Part shown: positions 53,231 to 62,146 of the stretch, one piece after another
Layout: every line of letters starts with the position of its first letter
Position numbering within the stretch: position 1 is the stretch's first letter
From: Brachyspira sp. CAG:484
GTDB lineage: Bacteria; Cyanobacteriota; Vampirovibrionia; Gastranaerophilales; Gastranaerophilaceae
DNA length: 64,000 nt
Assembly: GCA_000431315.1 (NCBI GenBank)
Contig: HF989736.1
Location: forward strand, 53,874 to 117,873
Direction of reading: 5' to 3'
Position numbers and translations under genes: made by a program
Notes under the pieces: generated by a model
Databases searched by the model: none
What the model saw: the letters and a program-made list of their open reading frames with translations, nothing else
What the model was told of the DNA's origin: nothing

Positions 53231-54805
53231 TTATTTCTTTTTGCGGTCAGGTTGTTCTTCTTTATCAATATATTCACAATGCAGAACAGATTCAAGCTTG
53301 TTAAAGATTTCCTGATAGTGATATTTTAAAGCATGCTGGGCTTTGTGGTGCAGATCATCCAGGTGGTAGTGCATTGCAATTTCAAGGTTTGCAAGTGCAA
53401 TATTATAATCATACAGGGTATTCACATATAAAATTTTTGCATCATTATAATTGTTCCGGGCCTGCTGTAAGGCAACGTAATTGTTTTGCATTTTGTCATA
53501 TCTTTCGTCAGCAAGCTCATAGTTTTCAAGGGCTTCTTCAACTTTTTCCTGAACGTTTACAACCTGCTGTTCGCCTTTGTTAACATTGTAATAGCATTTT
53601 TTTACCTGAAAATATAAATCCTGTTTGAATAAATCAATGTCGTTACTTGCAAGGTTTACCTGTGCATTAGCTTTATCAATCTCATGTTTAAGCTGTTTAA
53701 AGTTAATCGCGGTTGTCATATTCACAGCCATGTTCAGGTTATTGTTTGAAAGTGTTCTTGTATTGTTATAACCGTAGCCGACACTACCTGTAATATCCGG
53801 ATAATATTCTCTTTTTATATACAGAACTGATTGTTTCATTGCATCCAGTGTAGCATCCAGCACCCACAAATCCGGACTGTTTTTGTATGCAAGATTAAAT
53901 GACTGATTCATTGAAAACGGAAGTTCAAGCAATTCAGAGGTTACAATTTCTGAAATTGTATTTTTTTCAATTTTTGTTCTGTATGCAATATTTTTGATAT
54001 TTTTATCCTGAAGAGTTTCAGGAATTTTATTTTCTTTTGTATAACCGGATTTGTCATAGAGAACTTTAGGGGTATATATATCATAAAAGTTGAAAGTTTT
54101 AATCTTTTTTATCTTAAAATCAGGTGCGTAAGCTATATATAAAGAATTACCCAGATCAGCCAGTGCTAAATCATAATCATTTTGGGCATCGGTTAATTTC
54201 ATTTTTGCTTCAGTTAAAAAAACTTCAGCATTAACAAAATCTATCTTTGGCTTTTTGCCCGTTTCATAGAATTTTTTTGCGCGCCAGTAATTTTTTTCGC
54301 ATATTAAAAGATTGTTGTATTGAATATCCCGTATTGCCTGAGCACGCAGTACGTTGTAATATTTTGTTTTAACATCAAAGATTGTATTGCAGATGCTATC
54401 CATAAACTGATATTCTGCGGCAAGCTGATAGAATTTTTCCATCCTGATAAGTGCGCTTGTTTTGCCGAAATTCCATATAAGCTGGCTTAAATAAACATCT
54501 ACAGACGGCAGATTTCTGTTTGAAGAGCCGTCGTAATTTTTATTTGAATTGTAATCCTGATAAATTCCAACTCCTGCACCTAATGTCGGGAAATATGCGG
54601 ATTTTGCAATCCCTACATTACTTTTGGCAACTTCAAGATTATATTCATATTTTCTGATTTGAGGGCTTTTATTTATAGCAATTCCAACACAGTCTTCCAG
54701 TGTAAGCATCTCACCTTGTTGGAACGGTATATCCTGAACCGCTGAAACCGCGGCACTATTAAAAATTAATACTGCTATTAATAATAAAGCCTTAATCTTT
54801 CGCAT
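53231..54805 (-). CDS. TolC-family outer-membrane channel
   Basis: The 524 residues have a signal peptide (about 1-22), the usual L-T-L-E-D-C-V-G-I-A-I-N-K-S-P-Q-I start of the first OEP repeat, S-A-Y-F-P-T-L, a second repeat (A-Y-K-N-S-P-D-L-W-V-L-D near 325 and Y-Y-P-D-I-T-G-S-V), and a long helical barrel. It forms the outer-membrane duct for type I secretion or efflux. The membrane fusion protein at 10 kb may be a partner, though not adjacent. The C-terminal tail is charged. It is convergent with the acetyltransferase, 2 bases apart. Confidence 0.9.
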   Translation of the reverse strand: MRKIKALLLIAVLIFNSAAVSAVQDIPFQQGEMLTLEDCVGIAINKSPQIRKYEYNLEVAKSNVGIAKSAYFPTLGAGVGIYQDYNSNKNYDGSSNRNLPSVDVYLSQLIWNFGKTSALIRMEKFYQLAAEYQFMDSICNTIFDVKTKYYNVLRAQAIRDIQYNNLLICEKNYWRAKKFYETGKKPKIDFVNAEVFLTEAKMKLTDAQNDYDLALADLGNSLYIAYAPDFKIKKIKTFNFYDIYTPKVLYDKSGYTKENKIPETLQDKNIKNIAYRTKIEKNTISEIVTSELLELPFSMNQSFNLAYKNSPDLWVLDATLDAMKQSVLYIKREYYPDITGSVGYGYNNTRTLSNNNLNMAVNMTTAINFKQLKHEIDKANAQVNLASNDIDLFKQDLYFQVKKCYYNVNKGEQQVVNVQEKVEEALENYELADERYDKMQNNYVALQQARNNYNDAKILYVNTLYDYNIALANLEIAMHYHLDDLHHKAQHALKYHYQEIFNKLESVLHCEYIDKEEQPDRKKK

Positions 54806-54847
54806 GTGTAAACCAGAAATTCTTATCCGCGTTATTATTTTAAAACG

Positions 54848-55468
54848 TTAAATATTATTTAACAAGAGTTTTAAATCTTTTTTATCGATTATAATATTGG
54901 CATGTTTTTTTAAAATCGGCTTCGCACAAAAAGCCGCGCGTTTTTCTGCATATTTAAACATACTTAAATCGTTTGCCCCGTCACCGGTAACAAGAGTATT
55001 CTCAGGCGTAATACCAAGAATTTCCTGCAAACGTTTTAGCATCTCCCCTTTGCTGTCATTGAACATCATCTCCCCTCCGGCAAATCCTGTTAAAATACCG
55101 TCTTTTGTATGAAGAGTATTGGAAAATTCACAGTCAAGCCCGAGCTTTTCTTTAAAAGGAACTGTAGCATTTTTAAATCCGCCGGAAAAACATACAACTT
55201 TGTAACCCATTTTTTTCAATTCCCGGATAGTTTCTACAGCACCGTTCATAACAGGAAGATTAGCGCAAATTTGATTAACAGTTTCGACTTTTAAGCCTTT
55301 TAGAAGCGAAACTCTTTTTTGTAAACTTTCAAAAAAGTCAATTTCTCCGCGCATAGCACTGTCGGTAATTTCTTTTACTTGTTTTTCAATTCCTGTTTCA
55401 CGCGCAAGAAATTCTAATGTTTCTCCGTCCATTAAAGTAGAATCAAAGTCAAAAACTGCTAATTTCAT
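54848..55468 (-). CDS. serB: Phosphoserine phosphatase (HAD-IB)
   Basis: This 206-residue HAD phosphatase makes serine from phosphoserine in the last step of serine synthesis. The motifs are D-F-D-S-T-L-M-D-G-E (nucleophile Asp), S-G-G-F (motif II), a Lys in the helix before G-D-G-A-N-D-L-S-M (motif IV). The size suits the ACT-less SerB form. It lies 14 bases after serA in the same operon. Confidence 0.9.
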   Translation of the reverse strand: MKLAVFDFDSTLMDGETLEFLARETGIEKQVKEITDSAMRGEIDFFESLQKRVSLLKGLKVETVNQICANLPVMNGAVETIRELKKMGYKVVCFSGGFKNATVPFKEKLGLDCEFSNTLHTKDGILTGFAGGEMMFNDSKGEMLKRLQEILGITPENTLVTGDGANDLSMFKYAEKRAAFCAKPILKKHANIIIDKKDLKLLLNNI

Positions 55469-55482
55469 TTGCCTGCCTTTTA

Positions 55483-57078
55483 TTATTGTGCACTCAGATT
55501 AATATACTTAGGATTGTGAACCCCGTCTATTTTTTCAATTTCAGAAAGAACGTTTTCCCCGACCTCGGAATCAATATTTATAACCATTATAGATTCTGTT
55601 TCATGTTTGTCATTTTTTTGAACAACGTTCATAGAGCCTATGTTTATGTTGTTTTCGCCTATAACTTTAGCAACTTTTGCAATCATAGACGGCTTATTGA
55701 TATGAGGGACAATAAGCATATGTTTTTGAGGGCGGATACTTGTTTCATAATCGTCAATTTTTACAATTCTTGGAATATCTTTTGCCACAAGTGCTCCTGC
55801 AACACTGCTTACACCTTTATCTGTAGTTAACTTAATAGTCAAAAGTCCTGCAAAGTTGCATTTAACCTTTGAACGTGAAGAAATTATATCAATACCGCGT
55901 TTTTTAGCAAGAACGGGCGCATTAACATAATTTACACCTTCAAGCATAGAAGAAAGCACGCCTTTTAAAACAGCTACTTCGAGCGGTTGAATATCTAAGT
56001 CTGCCAAATCTCCCTGAGCTGTGATTTCAATGGTCTTAACCATTCCTCCGGACATCTGCATAGCCAGTTCTCCGGAATTTTCCGCAATTTGCATATAATC
56101 CTTGACCGGTTCCAGCTTATCCGGTCTGAGTGATGGAATATTAACAGCAGAGGAAGCTGACCCCCCTGAAAGAACTTCTTTAATCTGCTCTGCAACATCT
56201 ACAGCCACATTTATCTGGGCTTCCTGAGTACTTGCGCCCAGGTGAGGGGTTAAAACAATGTTTCCTTCACAATTTATCAATGGACATTTTGTAATATCAG
56301 GTTCGTTCTCGTAAACATCAATTGCGGCACCGGCAACCTGTCCGGCTTCAATTGCTTCTTTTAAATCCTGTTCGTTAATAATACCGCCTCTTGCACAGTT
56401 TACAAGTCTTACTCCTTTTTTCATCTTTGATATGGATGTCTTGTTTATGAGATTAATTGTTTCTTTGGTCTTTGGAACGTGAACTGTTATGAAATCACAT
56501 TTTCCCCAAAATTCATCTAAAGATTGAACATATTCTCCGCCCATTTTTTCAACAATTTCTTTTGATGTATAAGGGTCAAAAACAACAAGCTTCATTCCCA
56601 GAGCCAGTGCAACTTCTGCTACATGAGAACCTATTTTGCCAAGTCCGATGATGCCGAGAGTTTTTTTATAAAGCTCACAGCCTGTAAACTTTGACCTATC
56701 CCATTTTCCTGATTTTGTAGATGCTGCTGCCGGCGCTATATTTCTTGCCATCGCAAGCATTAATGCAATAGTATGTTCAGCTGCTGCCATCGTATTTCCG
56801 TCAGGAGAGTTTACAACAATAATACCTTTTTGCGTTGCTGCATCTACGTCAATATTATCAACGCCGACGCCTGCACGTCCTATTATTTTTAAATTTTTAC
56901 CTGCCTCAATTATTTTTGCCGTAACTTTTGTCTGGCTTCTAACCATTAAAGCATCATATTGAGGAATAATTTGTATTAATTCATCTTCTGTCATTGTCGG
57001 CAGAATTTCTACTTGGGCAGCTTGTTCAATAATTTTCCCTGCTGATTCGTTTATTTTATCTGTTACTAAAACTTTCAT
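55483..57078 (-). CDS. serA: D-3-phosphoglycerate dehydrogenase, long form
   Basis: The 531-residue enzyme oxidises 3-phosphoglycerate with NAD+ in the first step of serine synthesis. It has a catalytic and Rossmann part (G-L-G-K-I-G-S-H-V near 148), N-C-A-R-G-G (Arg), E-N-E-P (Glu) and H-L-G-A-S-T (His), then the intervening domain (about 310-450) and an ACT domain (about 455-531). The ACT domain gives feedback inhibition by serine in relatives. AAAGGA precedes the ATG. It is the middle gene of aminotransferase-serA-serB. Confidence 0.95.
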   Translation of the reverse strand: MKVLVTDKINESAGKIIEQAAQVEILPTMTEDELIQIIPQYDALMVRSQTKVTAKIIEAGKNLKIIGRAGVGVDNIDVDAATQKGIIVVNSPDGNTMAAAEHTIALMLAMARNIAPAAASTKSGKWDRSKFTGCELYKKTLGIIGLGKIGSHVAEVALALGMKLVVFDPYTSKEIVEKMGGEYVQSLDEFWGKCDFITVHVPKTKETINLINKTSISKMKKGVRLVNCARGGIINEQDLKEAIEAGQVAGAAIDVYENEPDITKCPLINCEGNIVLTPHLGASTQEAQINVAVDVAEQIKEVLSGGSASSAVNIPSLRPDKLEPVKDYMQIAENSGELAMQMSGGMVKTIEITAQGDLADLDIQPLEVAVLKGVLSSMLEGVNYVNAPVLAKKRGIDIISSRSKVKCNFAGLLTIKLTTDKGVSSVAGALVAKDIPRIVKIDDYETSIRPQKHMLIVPHINKPSMIAKVAKVIGENNINIGSMNVVQKNDKHETESIMVINIDSEVGENVLSEIEKIDGVHNPKYINLSAQ

Positions 57079-57158
57079 TTTGTCCTTTCTATGCTATAGC
57101 CGTAATCCCTCTGCAAACAGGCTGCCGGCAGACGGGTATTACTCAATTCTGCATTTAT

Positions 57159-58310
57159 TTATTTATTTAATTCCTCAATAAGAGTTTTTACCCCGTTGCC
57201 AAGAGTAAATTTGTGACCGAGTTTGCACAAAGAAGCTTCCAAAGCGCCAACTGATGCAATTAAATCTCTATCGCAGACAAACCCTAGAGTTCCCATTCTA
57301 AATATTTTGTCCTTTAACTGATTTTGGCCGTTTGCTACAACAATGTCATAATCTTCTTTCAGCGTCTTTCTTATATCAGGCACAGAAATCCCCTCCGGCG
57401 GAAGAATTGATGTTATTGCATAACTTGCATTCTCATCTTTTTCAACGAGAAGCTTTAAATTAATTGCGCGTAATGCTTTTCTAAGCGCCATTGCGTGGCG
57501 TCTATGACGTGAATTAACATTATCAATGCCTTCATCTTTAATCATTTTCAAAGCCGTATTAAGCCCGACAATTAAATTTACGGCAGGTGTAAACGGAGTT
57601 GAATTAGCGTTTACTGATTTTTTATGAGCTGCCCAGTCAAAATAAAAACTCGGGTGCTTGCACTGTTCATAAAGCTTCCAGGCTCTATCATTTGCAGTCA
57701 GGAATGCAAGTCCCGGAGGTATCATAAAGCCTTTCTGCGAACCTGAAATAAGTACATCAATTCCCCATTCATCAGGTTTGCAAGGCATTGCACAAACACT
57801 GGTTACCCCATCAACAACCGAAACTGCACCATGGTCTTTTATTATTGAACATAATGTTTTAACGTCATTTGCCGCTCCGGTTGAAGTTTCACTGTGAGTC
57901 AGAGTTACTATTTTAATTTCTTTATTAGTATCTTCAGCAAGGCGTTGTCTTAAGATTTCAGGGTTAATAACTTCACCTGCATCAACTTCAATTTTTTCAA
58001 CAACAGCTCCGCGGGATTCTGCGATTTTTGCCCAGCGGTTTCCAAAGTTACCTATAACAAGACAAAGAACCTTGTCACCTTCATTTATAAGATTTTCTAA
58101 CGCTGCACACATTGCTCCTGTTCCGCTTGATGTGAACATAAATACATCATTTTCTGTTTGAAAAACGTATTTTAGATTTGCATAAACTTCTTCCAAAATG
58201 GAGGAGAATTCCGAACTTCTATGCCCTATCGGGTGTTTTGCGATGTCCAGCATAACAGATTCCGGTACAGGTGTAGGTCCTGGAATCATCAAAAAAGTCT
58301 TGTCTTTCAT
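57159..58310 (-). CDS. Class V aminotransferase, serine pathway
   Basis: The 383-residue PLP enzyme is of the alanine/serine-glyoxylate aminotransferase group. It has P-G-P-T-P-V-P, T-S-S-G-T-G-A-M, S-G-S-Q-K-G-F-M with the PLP Lys (about 195), and H-R-R-H-A. It is the first gene of an operon with serA and serB, and no serC homologue is seen in the window, so it probably makes phosphoserine from 3-phosphohydroxypyruvate. Serine-glyoxylate exchange is an alternative. AAAGGAGG precedes the ATG. Confidence 0.9.
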   Translation of the reverse strand: MKDKTFLMIPGPTPVPESVMLDIAKHPIGHRSSEFSSILEEVYANLKYVFQTENDVFMFTSSGTGAMCAALENLINEGDKVLCLVIGNFGNRWAKIAESRGAVVEKIEVDAGEVINPEILRQRLAEDTNKEIKIVTLTHSETSTGAANDVKTLCSIIKDHGAVSVVDGVTSVCAMPCKPDEWGIDVLISGSQKGFMIPPGLAFLTANDRAWKLYEQCKHPSFYFDWAAHKKSVNANSTPFTPAVNLIVGLNTALKMIKDEGIDNVNSRHRRHAMALRKALRAINLKLLVEKDENASYAITSILPPEGISVPDIRKTLKEDYDIVVANGQNQLKDKIFRMGTLGFVCDRDLIASVGALEASLCKLGHKFTLGNGVKTLIEELNK

Positions 58311-58459
58311 ATATTTCTCCTCCTTTTATAATAATATTATTGTTACTCATGTCACAGATAAGGGATATTTTTTAATAAAAGTATATGTATTTTTTGTAAT
58401 AAAATTTTAATTAAGAGCTGTTTATATTAAAATTAACCTTAAATATCGGAGAAAATATT

Positions 58460-58888
58460 ATGCAAAACAAATATAAATTAATATTAGCGTTTTTGGCAGT
58501 TTGTGCAGGACTTATTAGCGTGTGTTTGTACGAAACACCTCTCCAATCTATCGCATGTAATAGTGATTTCGGCGTTTGTTCTGTATATGTTCAGAAAAAA
58601 CGTTTCTCAGAAAAGATTGTGGAAAATACCTTTGATATTAAAAATATTTCGCATTATGCTCTTGAAAAGCGCAGCAGCGGTGATGTTAAAAATAAGTTAA
58701 GTCTGAACAGTTCCTCTAAGCTTGTTTTATATATAAACGATCCAGAAAAAGTTGTTGAATTATATACTTTTAATATTAATTCAAAAGAGCAGGCAGATAA
58801 TTTTGTGAATCAAATCCGTACCACAAAAGATTTCCGCAGGCATACAACACTTATTGATGCAATAAAAGGATTGTTTAGACTGCCTTAG
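58460..58888 (+). CDS. Anchored or secreted protein of unknown function
   Basis: The 142-residue protein has an N-terminal hydrophobic segment (about 7-24), then C-N-S-D-F-G-V-C in a possible disulfide and an alpha/beta region (about 60-130) that is basic. No domain is recognised. GGAG precedes the ATG. Its stop overlaps the end of the convergent kinase-like gene by 4 bases. Confidence 0.65.
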   Translation: MQNKYKLILAFLAVCAGLISVCLYETPLQSIACNSDFGVCSVYVQKKRFSEKIVENTFDIKNISHYALEKRSSGDVKNKLSLNSSSKLVLYINDPEKVVELYTFNINSKEQADNFVNQIRTTKDFRRHTTLIDAIKGLFRLP

Positions 58889-59871
58889 TCCATAAAAGGG
58901 TTGTATCCGCTATCTTCCAGTTCATCAATATATTCGTTAACTTTTTTCAGACGTTCCTCAATATTCGGGTAACGTCTTCTGAGATTGCATAAATCAGTCT
59001 GTACTTCACGCCATGGTGTCTGAATATCACAAAGCCTCAAAGCTTCATTTAATTCTTCTCTTTCAGCTGCTGATGACCCAAAGTTTAATTCCTGCTTTTC
59101 ACCAGCTAAGACGATTTTTCTTAATAGATTTCTTCTGGCTCCTACAGCAAGAACATCAAATTCTGCTTTTGTGTTTCTGTCAAAGGTTGTTAGGAATACT
59201 TTCATCATTCCGGCGAGGCTGTTAAAGAACTTGTCATTAGGAAGTTCTATGTCATCTATAATTTTTATTTTATCGCCGTCAGCAAGAAAATTGTTTGGAT
59301 TAATTGTATCAAAAGCTTTTCTTTCTGTGCTGAGAGTTTTAAAGTCCGCAGCAACATCATCAAAAGCCTTTTGAGGAAGTGATGTAAACTTTTTCAGGTA
59401 AACATCTCTGTAATAGCCGAGTTTCTGCCAATACTCAGTAAGTCCATCTTTAACTCCTGCAGGAATTGGAGTTTCTGTTTCGGCTGCATTTTTTAATATT
59501 TTTATATTCCCGATCATAGCAACTGCATCACCGTAATAAGTATTAAGTTTTTGTACAATCGGATTTTCATTAGTAGAAAATCTGTCTATCTTTAACTCTT
59601 CAAAGTTTGGCTTTTTTAGAACAAATTCATCGTCAATTTTATACACTGATCCAAATTCGCCGCTTCCAAGTTTGTTTTCAGGATTTAAAAAATGCCTTAA
59701 AGTATTTTTAAATATTTCTAATAGATTTATTTCGTTTTCTTTTGTTTTAACAGAACCTGAAATGTATGTTTTTAATTCCTGGGAAAATCTTGCAGGTGAA
59801 CCCTTAAAATTCACACTTGATTTATATCTGTTATTGTAAGACTGTTGATTACTGTATAAATTTACTATCAT
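58885..59871 (-). CDS. Protein-kinase-like protein with F-K-G N-terminus
   Basis: The 328-residue protein has V-N-F-K-G-S at residues 20-25. Then comes a kinase-like core: a Gly-rich loop L-G-S-G-E-F-G-S-V-Y-K (about 68-78), Lys in F-V-L-K-K-P (about 84), a catalytic-loop-like F-D-T-I-N-P-N-N-F (about 187; Asp and Asn at the HRDxxxxN spacing but His/Arg replaced) and I-I-D-D (metal Asp, about 203). It resembles small effector-type kinases. A charged helical C-terminus follows. There is no signal peptide. The activity is unproven. Confidence 0.6.
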   Translation of the reverse strand: MIVNLYSNQQSYNNRYKSSVNFKGSPARFSQELKTYISGSVKTKENEINLLEIFKNTLRHFLNPENKLGSGEFGSVYKIDDEFVLKKPNFEELKIDRFSTNENPIVQKLNTYYGDAVAMIGNIKILKNAAETETPIPAGVKDGLTEYWQKLGYYRDVYLKKFTSLPQKAFDDVAADFKTLSTERKAFDTINPNNFLADGDKIKIIDDIELPNDKFFNSLAGMMKVFLTTFDRNTKAEFDVLAVGARRNLLRKIVLAGEKQELNFGSSAAEREELNEALRLCDIQTPWREVQTDLCNLRRRYPNIEERLKKVNEYIDELEDSGYNPFMD

Positions 59872-60085
59872 ATTTTTACCTTCTCTTTTAACAAGATAAG
59901 TAAAAATAAAAATTGCTTGTTTTTACTAAAATGGTAACTTTACTTTACAAACTTCTAATTATTTTGCTACAACATAAATAAATATCCAAAATCTTCACCT
60001 TTGAAATTTCAAAAAGAGAATTTAGACTATAATTTAGCAAAAATTCCTTAAAACACTGCTCTAAAAATTCTCTAAATATATCTAC

Positions 60086-60120
60086 TATTAAAAACCGCCC
60101 TTAGTGGGCGGTTTTTAATA
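60086..60120. terminator. Bidirectional terminator after tRNA-Ser
   Basis: A 15-bp perfect stem (TATTAAAAACCGCCC with GGGCGGTTTTTAATA) has a 5-base loop. It has a T run on both strands. Confidence 0.88.
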
Positions 60121-60159
60121 ATACTATCTTCACTGATTCTCAGTTTATGCACTAAAAAA

Positions 60160-60249
60160 CGGAGTAATAGGGATTTGAACCCTAGATGCAGGTTAGACCC
60201 ACATAACACCTTAGCAGGGTGCCGCCTTCAGCCACTCGGCCATTACTCC
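60160..60249 (-). tRNA. tRNA-Ser (anticodon GCU)
   Basis: A 90-base type II tRNA. The acceptor GGAGTAA pairs with TTACTCC, the anticodon arm reads CCTGCTAAGG, a long variable arm fits serine, and the T arm has GGTTCAAATCC. The discriminator base is G and CCA is not encoded. A strong terminator follows 40 bases downstream. Confidence 0.95.
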
Positions 60250-60383
60250 GTATAAAAATTTTTAATTGTCATGTGTTTTCATGCAACACTACTTTTTTAA
60301 TATATCATAAATATTTTTTTTCGTAAATGGTTTTATTTATTTTTTTTCCAGTCTATAATATTGACATAAATAGGAGAAAAATT

Positions 60384-61157
60384 ATGACTGTTAAAATTGG
60401 TGATAAGATCTTTAATTCAAGATTAATGGTAGGTACCGGTAAATTTGATGACTTTGAAACTATGCAGAAAGCTCATCAGGCTTCCGGCGCAGAAATTGTT
60501 ACGGTTGCTATTAGAAGGGTTGATATGAAAGCCCCGGGACATGTTGGTTTGATGGATTATATTGATCTGGATAAGTATTGGCTTTTACCAAATACTGCTG
60601 GCTGTGCCACTGCGGAAGAAGCTATTCGTGTTGCCCATTTATCTAAGGCTATGGGAATTAATAACTGGATTAAGTTAGAGGTTATACCTGATCCTAAATA
60701 CTTAATGCCTGATCCAATTGCAACATTTGAAGCTGCTAAAATTCTTGTTTCAGAAGGCTTTACTGTTCTGCCTTATATAAATGCAGATCCTATCCTTGCA
60801 AAAAGACTTGAAGAAATCGGATGTGCTGCAGTTATGCCTCTTGCATCTCCAATCGGTTCAGGACAGGGTGTGAAAACTCTTGAAAATATTAAAATTATTA
60901 TTGAACAGGCTAATGTTCCGGTTATTTGCGATGCCGGTATCGGTGTTCCTTCTGATGCAGCAACAGTAATGGAGCATGGTGCAGATTGCTGTCTGATTAA
61001 TACTGCAATAGCAAAGGCATCTGATCCTGTTAAGATGGCTGAAGCATTTAAGTATGGCGTAATGGCAGGACGTGCGGCTTTTGAAGCAGGCAGAATGCCG
61101 AAGAAAGAAATTGCCAGCGCATCTTCTCCTCTGGCAGGCGTAGTAGGTAAATCTTAA
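60384..61157 (+). CDS. thiG: Thiazole synthase ThiG
   Basis: The start at 60384 has AGGAG; an in-frame ATG at 60327 gives an odd N-terminus. The 257-residue TIM-barrel enzyme makes the thiazole moiety of thiamine from deoxyxylulose phosphate, ThiS-thiocarboxylate and dehydroglycine. It has R-L-M-V-G-T-G-K-F near the start, Lys in [10 protein letters not shown] for Schiff base formation, P-Y-I-N-A-D-P, and A-S-P-I-G-S-G-Q-G near 165. ThiS, ThiH or ThiO and ThiF are not in the window. No TPP riboswitch is visible in the short leader. A BFN gene follows at 17 bases. Confidence 0.95.
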   Translation: MTVKIGDKIFNSRLMVGTGKFDDFETMQKAHQASGAEIVTVAIRRVDMKAPGHVGLMDYIDLDKYWLLPNTAGCATAEEAIRVAHLSKAMGINNWIKLEVIPDPKYLMPDPIATFEAAKILVSEGFTVLPYINADPILAKRLEEIGCAAVMPLASPIGSGQGVKTLENIKIIIEQANVPVICDAGIGVPSDAATVMEHGADCCLINTAIAKASDPVKMAEAFKYGVMAGRAAFEAGRMPKKEIASASSPLAGVVGKS

Positions 61158-61174
61158 GTATAAAGGAATTTTGT

Positions 61175-61690
61175 ATGATAGAAATGAAAGTTATGGGTAT
61201 AGCTCTTGATACAAGAACCGGTTCGCCGATTGTTGTTCTTCATGATAAAGAAAACAGGAAGGCTCTTCCTATCTGGATAGGTTCTGCTGAGGCAAGCGCT
61301 ATTATCAGAAAGATTGAAAATCTTTCTGTTGCAAGACCGATGACTCATGATTTAATTATTAATATTATTGAAAAGACCGGATATAAATTAGACAGGATTG
61401 AAATCAATGATGTGGAAAAAGATACTTATTATGCAACTCTTTTTCTAAAAAACGATAAAGATGAATTTCTTGAAATCGATTCAAGACCGTCTGATGCAAT
61501 TGCTCTTGCAATCAGGGTTGATGCCCCTATATTTGTAACTGCAAATGTAATTTCAAATGGCTCTGTATCAACAGATTCTGCAAAGGATGAGGAAGAAGCT
61601 CAAGAATTTAAGAAGTTTGTTCAGAGTATTAAACCTTCTGACTTTGCTAAATTGATGAAAGATAACGACCATCACGAAAGTGACCAGTAA
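61175..61690 (+). CDS. Bifunctional nuclease (BFN/DUF151) domain protein
   Basis: The 171-residue protein holds one BFN domain (about 1-125): V-L-H-D-K-E-N-R-K-A-L-P-I-W-I-G, A-R-P-M-T-H-D-L, and S-R-P-S-D-A-I-A-L-A-I-R. In plants and bacteria such domains have RNase/DNase activity. The C-terminus is acidic and may be disordered. AAAGGAA precedes the ATG. It is probably in the same transcript as thiG. Confidence 0.9.
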   Translation: MIEMKVMGIALDTRTGSPIVVLHDKENRKALPIWIGSAEASAIIRKIENLSVARPMTHDLIINIIEKTGYKLDRIEINDVEKDTYYATLFLKNDKDEFLEIDSRPSDAIALAIRVDAPIFVTANVISNGSVSTDSAKDEEEAQEFKKFVQSIKPSDFAKLMKDNDHHESDQ

Positions 61691-61693
61691 CGG

Positions 61694-62008
61694 TTAAATT
61701 TCATTTATCATTTTAAAAATAAATGTTAATTTTTCATTATTTAAATTTGATAATTTAACATTTATTTTTTTTATCATATCGTCTTTATCTGTGAAATGAG
61801 TGTAGTTAAAAATATCTTCATAAGAAACACTAAGTTTGTCGAGAATTTTTTCAAGAGTTTCAAATGACGGATAATTCCTGCCATTTTCAATTCTGCTGAG
61901 ATGTTTCGGGTCAATCCCAACCATTTCGGCAAGTTTGTCCTGTGTTAATCTGCGGTTTTCCCGAATTTCTTTTATCCTCATCCCGAGTAATTCTTTTTTT
62001 GTTGTCAT
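61694..62008 (-). CDS. XRE-family transcriptional regulator
   Basis: The 104-residue protein has an N-terminal HTH_3 domain (about 9-65: RLTQDKLAEMVGIDPKHLSR is the helix-turn-helix). The C-terminal half is charged and short, with no peptidase or ligand domain. The upstream DNA to the divergent pseudopilin carries a long inverted repeat that is a natural operator, suggesting control of itself and perhaps of the pseudopilin. It is convergent with the BFN gene, 3 bases apart. Confidence 0.88.
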   Translation of the reverse strand: MTTKKELLGMRIKEIRENRRLTQDKLAEMVGIDPKHLSRIENGRNYPSFETLEKILDKLSVSYEDIFNYTHFTDKDDMIKKINVKLSNLNNEKLTFIFKMINEI

Positions 62009-62027
62009 AATTTCACCAACTAGTTAT

Positions 62028-62053
62028 ATCTTAATAAAGAAATTTATTAAGAT
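62028..62053. promoter_or_regulatory. Palindromic operator between XRE and pseudopilin genes
   Basis: ATCTTAATAAA and TTTATTAAGAT are perfect 11-bp arms around GAAA, with further partial symmetry outside (TAGTT and AACTA). It sits 20 bases upstream of the XRE start. Confidence 0.7.
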
Positions 62054-62075
62054 AACTATATTAATATAGAATATA

Positions 62076-62104
62076 TTGACAAAAGGTGATATATAATACA
62101 TAAT
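62076..62104 (+). promoter_or_regulatory. Promoter of the single pseudopilin gene
   Basis: TTGACA (62076-62081), a 17-bp spacer and CATAAT (62099-62104). It lies 22 bases downstream of the palindrome. Confidence 0.65.
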
Positions 62105-62146
62105 AGTAATACCAAATGGAGAATTTTTATTAGAAAGGTAACATGT

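Noticed and set aside
56159..56164. C6 run in serA as a phase-variable tract
   Set aside because: Too short to slip often, and within a housekeeping gene.
60250..60383. TPP riboswitch before thiG
   Set aside because: The leader between promoter and start is too short and lacks the THI-box sequence.
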